A stretch of 10,412 nt of DNA, taken from the NCBI GenBank assembly GCA_027487145.1, contig JAIYEC010000011.1:1-10412 (forward strand), written 5' to 3'. A program made the position numbers and the translations under genes. How positions within the stretch are numbered: position 1 is the stretch's first letter; every line of letters begins with the position of its first letter. The DNA is from a bacterium. Lineage in GTDB: Bacteria; Patescibacteriota; Minisyncoccia; Phycocordibacterales; UBA918. The notes beneath the pieces are model-generated. The model saw only the letters and a program-made list of their open reading frames with translations, was not told where the DNA came from and ran no database searches. This document shows, piece by piece, positions 4,141-10,402 of this stretch.

Positions 4141-4824
4141 ATGATTTATTTTGATAATGTCTCGAAGATTTACAACGATGGACGTTCGGCAGCGCTGCAA
4201 GAAGTGACGTTTCAAGTTGCTCCAAAAGAATTTGTCTCAATTGTCGGTCACTCAGGAGCGGGGAAAACCACTTTGCTTAAGATGATCATTGCTGAAGATA
4301 AACCATCAAATGGTCAGGTTTTCTACGAGTCACTTGATATCCATCAGATTCCAAAAACAAAACTTCCGCACTACCGGCGTAAGATTGGAACAGTGTTTCA
4401 AGATTTTAAATTACTCCCAAACAAAACTGCGTTTGAAAACGTGGCCTTTGCCATGGAGGCCAATGGTCGAACCGATCAAGAAATTGCCGAAAACGTACCG
4501 CAAGCAATGGCTCTTGTAGATCTTGATGACAAGATTTGGAATTTCCCACACGAACTTTCAGGTGGAGAGAAGCAGCGAGTAGCAATTGCCCGAGCGATTG
4601 TAAATCAGCCTGACATCATCATTGCTGACGAACCAACCGGAAACCTCGACCCGATTGCAACCTACGAAATTGTCCAAATTCTCCGTAAGATTAATGAGCT
4701 AGGTACCACTGTTATCATGACGACGCACAACAAAGGGGTAATTGATGAAATTGAACGACGAGTAATCACTATGGATGGAGGTCGAATAGTTCGGGATGAC
4801 TCAAAGGGTAAGTACATACTATAA
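4141..4824 (+). CDS. ftsE: Cell division ATP-binding protein FtsE
   Basis: The ATPase of the FtsEX ABC complex at the division septum, which in well-studied bacteria activates peptidoglycan hydrolases through FtsX. Seen: Walker A GHSGAGKT (36-43), Q-loop Q87 in VFQDFKLLP, the ABC signature LSGGEKQ (139-145), Walker B IIIADEP with Glu164, D-loop GNLD, and H-loop H196 in MTTHN. The 227-aa length is normal. The start follows a -10 box and has no Shine-Dalgarno. It ends 8 bp before ftsX, which gives the subfamily assignment, since FtsE resembles other ABC ATPases such as MacB or LolD. Confidence 0.95.
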   Translation: MIYFDNVSKIYNDGRSAALQEVTFQVAPKEFVSIVGHSGAGKTTLLKMIIAEDKPSNGQVFYESLDIHQIPKTKLPHYRRKIGTVFQDFKLLPNKTAFENVAFAMEANGRTDQEIAENVPQAMALVDLDDKIWNFPHELSGGEKQRVAIARAIVNQPDIIIADEPTGNLDPIATYEIVQILRKINELGTTVIMTTHNKGVIDEIERRVITMDGGRIVRDDSKGKYIL

Positions 4825-4832
4825 TCTTTACT

Positions 4833-5756
4833 ATGTATACCACTGCATTTCGTCGCATTATTCGTTCTGGATTTATCGGGTTTTGGCGTAACGCGTATGT
4901 TTCGCTCGCATCTATCTTTACCCTCACGGTAGCGTTATTTGTGATTGGAGCAACGATGTTTATCGATCAGTTGCTAACGACCTCAATGGCTACGTTGCAA
5001 TCGAAGGTTGATATCAACGTATATTTTGTCCCAACTGCGCCACAAGAAGAGATTGACCGATTATATTCTGCTGTAAAGGCAATGCCTGAAGTTGAATTTG
5101 TTCGCTACACTTCACGGGAGGATGCGCTTACTGAGTATCGTAACGATAATCAAAATAACGAAGTGGCGATGCAGGCACTGGAAAGTCTCGATGATAATCC
5201 GCTTGGAGCTAATCTTGCTATTCAAGCAACTGATCCTGCCTACTACGCTAAGATTTCAGAGTTTTTTGAAGAACAACAGAGCAATGAGTCACCACAAACT
5301 CCTGTCATTGATAAGGTGAGCTATCTTGATAATAAAGACGCAATTGATACCCTCAGTTCAATCATCAATGCAATTGAGCGAGCGAGTTTTATTGTGATGT
5401 CAGTCCTTCTTATTGCGGCTGTTCTTATCACCTTCAACACCATTCGTCTGGCTATCTATACTGCGCGAGAAGAAATCTCTATTATGCGCCTTGTGGGAGC
5501 TAGTAACATGTTCATCCGTGGTCCGTTTATGCTGCAAGGCATCATGTACGGACTCCTTGCTGGTCTATTGGCGGTTATTTCTTTCTACCCAATCATGTTG
5601 TGGCTTGGCCCACGAACAGAAGAGTTCTTTGAGCTTAATCTTCTCACGTACTATCTTGAGAACATTTTCTACATCTTCTTTGTTCTCGCTGGAATCGGTA
5701 TTGTGCTTGGACTTGTCTCAAGTATCTTAGCCGTTGCTCGCTACTTGCGAACCTAA
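4833..5756 (+). CDS. ftsX: Cell division permease FtsX
   Basis: The membrane partner of FtsE, 307 aa. Topology fits FtsX: a cytoplasmic N-terminus, TM1 at about 22-47, a large extracellular domain (about 48-182) that in the family contacts hydrolases or their activators, then TM2 (184-206), TM3 (233-256) and TM4 (278-303). The stretch NTIRLAIYTAREEISIMRLVGAS (broken here as NTIRLAIYTARE and EISIMRLVGAS) after TM2 is the typical FtsX/MacB-type coupling segment. The extracellular domain is acidic and Gln/Asn-rich. No Shine-Dalgarno; it is probably translated from the ftsE transcript. The hydrolase partner is not in the window, though a secreted peptidoglycan-binding protein is encoded at 8946-9995. 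Confidence 0.94.
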   Translation: MYTTAFRRIIRSGFIGFWRNAYVSLASIFTLTVALFVIGATMFIDQLLTTSMATLQSKVDINVYFVPTAPQEEIDRLYSAVKAMPEVEFVRYTSREDALTEYRNDNQNNEVAMQALESLDDNPLGANLAIQATDPAYYAKISEFFEEQQSNESPQTPVIDKVSYLDNKDAIDTLSSIINAIERASFIVMSVLLIAAVLITFNTIRLAIYTAREEISIMRLVGASNMFIRGPFMLQGIMYGLLAGLLAVISFYPIMLWLGPRTEEFFELNLLTYYLENIFYIFFVLAGIGIVLGLVSSILAVARYLRT

Positions 5757-5771
5757 CCTTTTCTTCTCACT

Positions 5772-7439
5772 ATGGCAACCTCAAAAAAAGCGTCAAAGGG
5801 AACTACGACGCCGAAGTACATATTTGTAGTTGGTGGCGTGATGAGTGGTGTAGGGAAAGGGGTAACTACCTCTTCGATTGCACTGCTCTTAGGTTCACGT
5901 GGTCTTAATGTCACAGCGCTCAAGATCGACCCGTACATCAATGTTGATGCCGGGACTATGAATCCAACCGAGCACGGTGAGACATTTGTGCTCAAGGATG
6001 GTCTTGAGACAGATCAGGACATGGGTAACTACGAACGGTTTCTCAATAAAGATTTGCCGGCGCTCAACTACATGACAACGGGGAGTGTCTACCTCTCAGT
6101 GATTCAAAAAGAACGTAACCTTGAATACGGCGGCCGAAACGTCGAAGTGGTACCAGATATTCCGCATGAGGTAATTTCACGTATTAAAAAAGCCCAACAA
6201 GCTGCCCAGGCGGATGTTGCACTCATTGAGATTGGAGGAACAGTTGGGGAATACCAAAACGTCCTCTTCCTTGAGGCGGTCCGTATGATGAAGACCCAAC
6301 ATCCAGATGACGTGGCAGTGGTCATGGTGAGTTACCTACCAGTACCGGGAAGTATTGGTGAAATGAAGACCAAGCCAACCCAAACCGCTGTCCGAACCCT
6401 CAACAGCGCTGGAGTCTTTGCTGATATCATCATTGCGCGTAGCCCAGCTGCCGTTGATCAAAAACGGAAAGAGAAGATTGCGACATTTTGTAACGTACGA
6501 GCAGAGAATGTTATTTCTGCACCTGATGTTGGGAGTATTTACGATATTCCACTCAACTATGAGAATGACAAACTCTCTGAGCGACTCTGTCAGGTACTTG
6601 GTATCAGTACCCAAAAAGCTCCTGATTTAGCGGCGTGGAAAAAATTCGTCGCCCGGTCAAAAAGTAACAATGATGTAGTGAAGATTGCGGTGGTTGGAAA
6701 GTACTTCAACTCTGGTGATTTTGTGTTATCTGATGTCTATATTTCAGTTTTGGAAGCCATCAAGTACTCTGCCTATTCACTTAACCTCAAGCCAGAAATT
6801 ACCTACCTCGGAGCACAAGCATTCGCTGATAAAGATAAACTGAAAGAGCTCAAAAAGTACGATGGGGTACTTGTCCCAGGTGGGTTTGGCAAAACTGGGA
6901 TTGATGGCAAGCTCAACGTGATTGAGTATGTACGGAAGCAAAAGATTCCATACTTTGGTATTTGCTATGGTATGCAGCTGATGGTGTTGGAGTACGCCAA
7001 GAATGTTCTAAAGCTTAAAAACGCGAGTACTGAAGAGATTGATGCAAAAGCTGAACATCTGGTGGTTGGTGTGATGGCCGAGCAGCGAGAAAAAATTGCC
7101 AAGAAAGAGATGGGTGGCACAATGCGACTCGGGCAGTATGAGGCTGTACTAAAAAAGGGAAGCCTTGCCGCCAAAGCGTACAAGAGTACGCAGATTATTG
7201 AGCGACATCGACACCGGTATGAGGTAAACAATGCGTATGTAGCTGACCTAGAGAAAGCGGGGATGACCTTTAGTGGTACGTCACCAAACGGAGACTTAAT
7301 GGAAATCGCCGAACTTCCAACCACCACCCATCCATTTTTCCTCGGAGTGCAGTTTCATCCAGAACTGCAGGCTAGGCCGCTTGCGCCGCATCCGCTGTTT
7401 ACTGCCTTTGTTCGCGCAGCCTACGAGAGTAAAAAGTAA
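5772..7439 (+). CDS. pyrG: CTP synthase
   Basis: It makes CTP from UTP, ATP and glutamine, the last step of pyrimidine nucleotide synthesis, in the cytoplasm. Length 555 aa, normal. The synthase domain (about 14-280) has P-loop GGVMSGVGKG (21-30), KIDPYINVDAGTMNP (51-65) and HGETFVLKDGLETD. The C-terminal class I glutamine amidotransferase domain (about 300-553) has the oxyanion-loop PGGFGKTGIDGK, nucleophile Cys398 in FGICYGMQ, and His529/Glu531 in QFHPELQ. Variants against the common form: GVMSGVGKG for GVVSxLGKG and DQDMGNYERF for DLDLGHYERF; no catalytic residue is lost. It follows ftsX by 15 bp with a pyrimidine-rich, Shine-Dalgarno-free gap and is probably co-transcribed with it. Confidence 0.97.
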   Translation: MATSKKASKGTTTPKYIFVVGGVMSGVGKGVTTSSIALLLGSRGLNVTALKIDPYINVDAGTMNPTEHGETFVLKDGLETDQDMGNYERFLNKDLPALNYMTTGSVYLSVIQKERNLEYGGRNVEVVPDIPHEVISRIKKAQQAAQADVALIEIGGTVGEYQNVLFLEAVRMMKTQHPDDVAVVMVSYLPVPGSIGEMKTKPTQTAVRTLNSAGVFADIIIARSPAAVDQKRKEKIATFCNVRAENVISAPDVGSIYDIPLNYENDKLSERLCQVLGISTQKAPDLAAWKKFVARSKSNNDVVKIAVVGKYFNSGDFVLSDVYISVLEAIKYSAYSLNLKPEITYLGAQAFADKDKLKELKKYDGVLVPGGFGKTGIDGKLNVIEYVRKQKIPYFGICYGMQLMVLEYAKNVLKLKNASTEEIDAKAEHLVVGVMAEQREKIAKKEMGGTMRLGQYEAVLKKGSLAAKAYKSTQIIERHRHRYEVNNAYVADLEKAGMTFSGTSPNGDLMEIAELPTTTHPFFLGVQFHPELQARPLAPHPLFTAFVRAAYESKK

Positions 7440-7470
7440 AATCACTTCATCTGCTTTGTTGTGCATCGGT

Positions 7471-7514
7471 AATCTGGGCGCTCACCGTACGCAGGTACGG
7501 CTCGGCACCAGATT
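7471..7514 (+). other. Hairpin in the pyrG-tRNA-Gln gap
   Basis: AATCTGG (7471-7477) pairs with CCAGATT (7508-7514), and inside it CCGTAC (7485-7490) pairs with GTACGG (7495-7500) around GCAG. No T run follows directly, so it may be a transcript-end structure after pyrG rather than a strong terminator. The rest of 7440-7616 shows no convincing gene. Confidence 0.4.
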
Positions 7515-7616
7515 CCTCGCACGCCTCGCATCTAAAGCGATTTTTCTCTTTACGCTTGGTGTGGAGTGAAATAAAAAAGTATGATAAGGTAGTGGGCGGA
7601 TTATCGCACAACCCTG

Positions 7617-7625
7617 TGCTATAAT
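7617..7625 (+). promoter_or_regulatory. Extended -10 promoter of tRNA-Gln
   Basis: TGC-TATAAT (hexamer 7620-7625) lies 18 nt before the first tRNA base. It shares the TGC extension with the protein-gene promoters of the window but has the full TATAAT. The -35 region (CGGATT at 17 bp) is weak. Confidence 0.65.
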
Positions 7626-7643
7626 CGCGACACAACGAAATAA

Positions 7644-7714
7644 TGGCGGATCGTCTAATGGTAGGACTACGGTTTTTGGTGCCGTCTATCGGGGTTCGAG
7701 TCCCTGTCCGCCAG
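7644..7714 (+). tRNA. tRNA-Gln(UUG)
   Basis: Uninterrupted, 71 nt. Acceptor TGGCGGA pairs with TCCGCCA (7707-7713), with the weak U1-A72 first pair typical of tRNA-Gln. The anticodon stem ACGGT/GCCGT encloses loop TTTTGGT, anticodon UUG (glutamine, codon CAA). The T arm is CGGGG-TTCGAGT-CCCTG and the discriminator is G7714. CCA is not encoded: G73 is followed by CA, as in the other two tRNAs here. Its 3' half also forms the left arm of a long inverted repeat, so the primary transcript has an alternative fold. Confidence 0.95.
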
Positions 7715-7782
7715 CAACCGACAGCCCATGAATGTGTATACATTCACGGGCTTTGTCGTTGCTCGGCGGACAGGGACTCGAA
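7695..7782 (+). repeat. 40-bp inverted repeat including tRNA-Gln 3' half
   Basis: The left arm runs from the T loop of tRNA-Gln (7695) through its 3' end to about 7735; the right arm is about 7738-7782. The distal 18 bases match exactly: TTCGAGTCCCTGTCCGCC (7695-7712) against the reverse complement of 7765-7782. Next AGCAA, CGACA, GCCC and TGAATG pair with only single-base or two-base interruptions around a TATA-type loop. In RNA the right arm could hold the T arm and acceptor strand of the tRNA in a stem of about 40 pairs. Confidence 0.85.
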
Positions 7783-7834
7783 AGACGGAAGCGGTATACA
7801 AGACGAGCGAAGCGAGTGCTTGTCGCTGAGTCAG

Positions 7835-7870
7835 GGTCGTGAAAAATTTCGAAGAAATTTATTCCTGACC
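7835..7870 (+). repeat. Conserved-base hairpin, copy B
   Basis: 7835-7850 pairs with 7854-7870: GGTC/GACC, a G-T wobble, one T-C mismatch, GAA/TTC, a bulged A (7861), then AAATTTC/GAAATTT with a GAA loop. The order of pairs, mismatch and bulge is that of the hairpin at 206-266. The preceding bases are also alike (CTGAGTCAG here, CTGAGACGG there). C7870 starts a direct copy of the tRNA-Gln end. Confidence 0.7.
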
Positions 7871-7888
7871 GAGTCCCTGTCCGGCAGC
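7870..7888 (+). repeat. Direct copy of the tRNA-Gln 3' end
   Basis: 18 of 19 bases match tRNA-Gln 7697-7715 (T loop to the C after the discriminator); the first 14, CGAGTCCCTGTCCG, are exact and position 7884 differs. The copy is 173 bp from the original and starts at the last base of the preceding hairpin. No other part of a tRNA is present. Confidence 0.85.
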
Positions 7889-7897
7889 TCTTAGCAT

Positions 7898-7919
7898 AAA
7901 ATCCCCGAAAGGGGATTTT
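7898..7919 (+). terminator. Terminator with GAAA loop
   Basis: AAAATCCCC (7898-7906) pairs with GGGGATTTT (7911-7919) around GAAA. It would stop transcripts from the tRNA-Gln promoter after the repeat unit and before the minus-strand RNA gene. Confidence 0.75.
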
Positions 7920-7920
7920 A

Positions 7921-7957
7921 AAAATAAAAAATGGCCCGATGATTTCTCATCGGGCCA
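7921..7957 (-). terminator. Terminator of the minus-strand RNA
   Basis: On the minus strand TGGCCCGATGA pairs with TCATCGGGCCA (7957-7947 with 7942-7932) around GAAA and is followed by TTTTTTATTTT. An 11-bp GC-rich stem and long T run make this one of the clearest terminators in the window, and it fixes the strand. Confidence 0.9.
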
Positions 7958-8177
7958 CAAGGTGGAGCGAAGCAGGTACTGCTCTGCATAAGCGTTTATC
8001 TGCAACAATCTCGGTGGAACTAAGTTGACTACATGTATGCAGCACACGCTCATCATCTGTTGTTCCTAAGTATCGCACAGCGGGGGATTGGGTCCCCTTA
8101 CCATCTTAGACACAGCTTTCGGCGGTGCCTCAGTCCCTTTGCCGGGAAGGCGGTTCAACTGCCGTCGTCTACTGGTT
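7921..8177 (-). ncRNA. Unclassified structured RNA, about 250 nt
   Basis: A probable stand-alone RNA gene on the minus strand, from about 8177 (7-8 nt after the -10 box) to the T run ending at 7921. There is a consensus promoter, a strong terminator and no convincing reading frame. Possible pairings in the RNA: GGCAGTTGAACCGCC-type hairpin (8163-8149), CTAAG with CTTAG closing a region that contains GGGG/CCCC, GGAAC with GTTCC, and CTGCATA with TATGCAG. The motifs of tmRNA (tRNA-like ends, GATTCGACG), SRP RNA (GGAAGGAAGCAGCC), RNase P RNA (GAGGAAAGTCC) and the long rod of 6S RNA were looked for by eye and not found. Divergent members of these families remain possible. Confidence 0.6.
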
Positions 8178-8180
8178 AGA

Positions 8181-8209
8181 TTTATATACTATTTTTGTAC
8201 TATTGTCAA
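8181..8209 (-). promoter_or_regulatory. Consensus promoter of the minus-strand RNA
   Basis: On the minus strand TTGACA (8209-8204), a 17-bp spacer, and TATAAA (8186-8181). This is the only promoter in the window with a perfect -35 box. Transcription should begin near 8177-8173. The -35 box lies in the centre of a perfect palindrome. Confidence 0.8.
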
Positions 8210-8219
8210 TAGTACAAAA
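8193..8219. promoter_or_regulatory. Palindrome over the -35 box, possible operator
   Basis: TTTTGTACTATTG (8193-8205) and CAATAGTACAAAA (8207-8219) are perfect inverted copies around one base. The symmetry centre is inside TTGACA, so a dimeric regulator bound here would block RNA polymerase. No regulator gene is adjacent. Confidence 0.55.
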
Positions 8220-8329
8220 GTTCGAATATCCTCCCAAACACCCAGCAATCAGCAGACCACAAACATTCATATTCGTAGCCTTTGCTGTTCCTTTAAATCT
8301 CACACAGTGCACACTTGCACTCTCTGAGC

Positions 8330-8335
8330 TATACT
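8330..8335 (+). promoter_or_regulatory. -10 box upstream of the DUF1993 gene
   Basis: GC-TATACT at 8328-8335 gives a leader of about 14 nt before ATG 8356. It lacks the TG extension, and the -35 region is unclear. No Shine-Dalgarno is visible in the T-rich leader. Apart from this and the divergent promoter, 8220-8327 shows nothing recognisable. Confidence 0.5.
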
Positions 8336-8355
8336 AAGGGCTCACTATTATTTTT

Positions 8356-8877
8356 ATGCACGTATCTTATTTTGATGTCACCGTACCGGTCTTTAAGAAG
8401 AATTTATTAATCGCAAAAAGCTTATTACAAAAAGGTCTAGAACACGCGCTTGAGCAGGGTATTTCGGAAGCGACATTCCTAGATCAGCGGTTGGCGCCAG
8501 ATATGTTCCCGCTCTTAAAGCAGGTGCAGATTATTACCGATAACGCAAAAGGGGCGAGTGCCAGATTGGCCGGAGTAGAAGCGCCCACAATTGCTGATAC
8601 AGAAACAACCGTAGCTGAATTAGTAGCTCGCATTGATACGGTAGTGGCGTACCTTGATACCTTCACTCCTGAACAGTTTGCTGAAGCAGCGGAAAAGAAG
8701 ATCGTGTTACCGTACATTCCTGGTATGTATCAGACAGGTGCAGATTACCTGGTTGATTTTGTACTCCCTAACTTTTTCTTCCACATGTCGATGGTGTATG
8801 GACTACTTCGTTCTCAAGGAGTCGTAATTGGAAAGATGGATTTTCTTGGTAGTTTGAAATTACATCCGGTTGAATAA
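8356..8877 (+). CDS. DUF1993 family protein
   Basis: A 173-aa soluble, mostly helical protein matching DUF1993 over its full length: YFDVTVPVFKKNL at the N-terminus, then FLDQRLAPDMFPLLKQVQI (about 41-59), DNAKGASARLAGVEAP, a DTETTVAEL segment (about 79-87), IVLPYIPGMYQTGADYL (about 115-131) and DFVLPNFFFHMSMVYGLLRSQGV with IGKMDFLG at the end. The family has a DinB-like four-helix look and no settled function; the conserved His in FFFHMSMVYGLLR resembles DinB metal ligands, but that is inference. It is a single-gene unit, diverging from the minus-strand RNA and ending at a bidirectional terminator. Confidence 0.88.
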   Translation: MHVSYFDVTVPVFKKNLLIAKSLLQKGLEHALEQGISEATFLDQRLAPDMFPLLKQVQIITDNAKGASARLAGVEAPTIADTETTVAELVARIDTVVAYLDTFTPEQFAEAAEKKIVLPYIPGMYQTGADYLVDFVLPNFFFHMSMVYGLLRSQGVVIGKMDFLGSLKLHPVE

Positions 8878-8890
8878 GTGTCTTGAAGAC

Positions 8891-8942
8891 AAACCGATAC
8901 AACAAAAAGCACCCACGTGGGTGCTTTTTGTTGTATCGGTTT
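8891..8942. terminator. Bidirectional terminator, 52-bp perfect palindrome
   Basis: 8891-8916 and 8917-8942 are exact reverse complements (26 bp each), with core AAAAAGCACCCAC/GTGGGTGCTTTTT. It lies between two converging genes, with internal A and T runs on both sides, so it can terminate both. It starts 14 bp after one stop codon and ends 4 bp before the other. Confidence 0.9.
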
Positions 8943-8945
8943 TGG

Positions 8946-9995
8946 TTAGTTCGATTTTAGGGTGAACGTACTGCTGTCTCCAATGGTGAGATCGCTTGTC
9001 ACGATACGTCTATTCTTTTCATCTCTTCCTTCAATTGCAGCGAGGGTGAAGGTGACTTCGGTATTGTTGTCATACGTGCTGTTGTTTTGTTTTTCAAAGT
9101 CTGCACGAATGGCCAAGGTTTCTGTATCGTCTTCATTGATGCGTACGTTATTGAGGTTGGTGAAACGAACGTAGTAGGCGTCAGCTTCAACGAGAGTCTG
9201 CCTGTCTCCATTATCATCGGTTACGGTGATATCAGAGTTACCATTTTTGGTGACGCTTTTGGTATCAAGGGTAGTGCCACCGTTTCGGATGTTTAATGAG
9301 CGGACTACTTCTTTTACGTCACTGTGGTCACTATCGATGGTCACATAAATGTCACTAAGTGTGATTCTGCTATTTTGTGCCTCGATGTCTGTTTCGATTA
9401 CCGGTACATTGTTGGTTGAGTTATTTCTGCTGACATCAACATCTGTGTCGTCCGGAGAATTGTTTGCTTCACTCACCTTAAGCTCTACGTCATTTGAGCT
9501 TGAGTTGTTCGGGGTTGGAGTAGGGGTTTCTCCATTGATGTTTTTACACCGGGCTGCCAGCTGCACACGAGTAGCATTGTCGACATTTCCGTTTGAAGTG
9601 ACTTGACTACCCGGGTACTTTAATTGAAATTTACGGACAGCATCTTTGGTTCGTACCCCGTAGTAACTTGTTTCTAAGCCGGGTGAGCCGTAGCTGTATA
9701 AGGCAACCTTGGTATCTTCGTCACGATTGAGAAACTTCTGGAGGGCTAGCACATCGGCGCCGGTTGAGCCTAGAGAAAGATTACGAGAAAATGGCAGTGA
9801 ACAAGAGCCGGTAGATTGCCCACTTTGGGTGACTGCTAATTCTTTCAGCTGACTTATTTGCTGGAGAAGTGATTGAATTTGGGCTTGGAGTTCGCTATTA
9901 GTGGCTGCTTGAGCAGTTGGAATTGATACCGCGCTAAGAAACACGAAACAAAATATAGCCTTATGTAGGACTCCTTTTACGTATGAATAGTTCAT
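8946..9995 (-). CDS. Secreted peptidoglycan-binding domain protein
   Basis: 349 aa. A signal peptide (about 1-30, hydrophobic AIFCFVFLSAVSIP, likely cleaved after AQA) exports it. A short coiled coil follows (about 34-53, ELQAQIQSLLQQISQL). Next comes a PG_binding_1-type domain (about 65-150): NLSLGSTGADVLALQKFLN, YYGVRTKDAVRKFQLKYP and a G-V-D-N-T-R-type end, flanked by C65 and C150, which could form a disulfide. A low-complexity linker rich in N, S, D, T and P (about 151-200) leads to a beta-rich C-terminal part (about 205-349) with many Asn/Asp/Thr, which I cannot assign; it may bind the cell surface or self-assemble. No enzyme motif is seen. Such proteins are common in parcubacteria. No Shine-Dalgarno precedes the ATG. 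Role in wall attachment is inferred. Confidence 0.85.
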   Translation of the reverse strand: MNYSYVKGVLHKAIFCFVFLSAVSIPTAQAATNSELQAQIQSLLQQISQLKELAVTQSGQSTGSCSLPFSRNLSLGSTGADVLALQKFLNRDEDTKVALYSYGSPGLETSYYGVRTKDAVRKFQLKYPGSQVTSNGNVDNATRVQLAARCKNINGETPTPTPNNSSSNDVELKVSEANNSPDDTDVDVSRNNSTNNVPVIETDIEAQNSRITLSDIYVTIDSDHSDVKEVVRSLNIRNGGTTLDTKSVTKNGNSDITVTDDNGDRQTLVEADAYYVRFTNLNNVRINEDDTETLAIRADFEKQNNSTYDNNTEVTFTLAAIEGRDEKNRRIVTSDLTIGDSSTFTLKSN

Positions 9996-10145
9996 GGCTT
10001 TAGATAAAGTAATAGTTTATAAATGATTTAGATGTAGTTACGTTTGTTAGGTGACCAATACTCAGCCGACAGTCGTAATGAACCATTACAGTGCTGTACT
10101 ACGTTACTGGTAAAGAAAGTTGCTTTAGGCTCGAAGAGCGTTACA

Positions 10146-10169
10146 AAAAAGCGCCCTCAGGCGCTTTTT
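10146..10169 (-). terminator. Terminator of the zinc-ribbon gene
   Basis: On the minus strand AAAAAGCGCC (10169-10160) pairs with GGCGCTTTTT (10155-10146) around TGAG and ends in a T run, 6 bp after the stop codon. The gap 9996-10145 otherwise holds only a short hairpin, GTAATG/CATTAC (10075-10089). Confidence 0.85.
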
Positions 10170-10174
10170 GATAT

Positions 10175-10402
10175 CTACCCTTTGCTCCGCTTGAAACAAT
10201 CCAGACATTTGAGATTGCTGGTGTCCCGTGGGGTAAAGGGAAGTGAAGAGATTGATCCGCCACAGGTGGCGCATTGCCAGTCTCCTTCAATTCTTACTTT
10301 TTCGGTAGGTGGAGCTATAGCTGGACCAAAGCCATCATCGAAGTTTGGTTCGCTTACAACTTCTGCATCAAAAGGAATATCAGGTAACTCTTCGGCAGCC
10401 AT
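10175..10402 (-). CDS. CxxC/CxxC zinc-ribbon protein, maybe 5'-partial
   Basis: 75 aa from ATG 10402, but the frame is open to the window edge (GCG CCA ACC before the ATG), so the start could lie upstream. The N-terminal 40 residues are acidic, Pro-rich and probably disordered. The C-terminal part is a treble-clef-like or ribbon zinc site: C44-A-T-C47, 18 residues with LPFTPRD, then C66-L-D-C69 followed by FKRSKG. This resembles the CxxC-x17-CxxC domain proteins that are frequent in parcubacteria, with one extra residue in the spacer. Function is unknown; DNA, RNA or protein binding is typical for such ribbons. It has its own terminator. No Shine-Dalgarno is visible. Confidence 0.75.
   Translation of the reverse strand: MAAEELPDIPFDAEVVSEPNFDDGFGPAIAPPTEKVRIEGDWQCATCGGSISSLPFTPRDTSNLKCLDCFKRSKG

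Noticed and set aside
7447..7743. Minus-strand 98-aa frame over the tRNA-Gln region
   Set aside because: Half of it is antisense to tRNA-Gln and its promoter; no Shine-Dalgarno, promoter or recognisable domain.
7921..8177. A tmRNA, RNase P RNA, SRP RNA, 6S RNA or cobalamin riboswitch
   Set aside because: Some resemblance (CATGTAGT and CTCCACC as in tmRNA; GGGAAGGCGG on the plus strand as in cobalamin riboswitches), but the defining motifs were not found and the promoter favours the minus strand.
8088..8337. Two overlapping plus-strand frames of 70-79 aa
   Set aside because: They overlap the minus-strand RNA gene and its promoter; no start signals and no domain pattern.
8962..9606. Plus-strand frames opposite the peptidoglycan-binding gene
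   Set aside because: Shadow frames of a well-supported minus-strand gene with signal peptide and domain.
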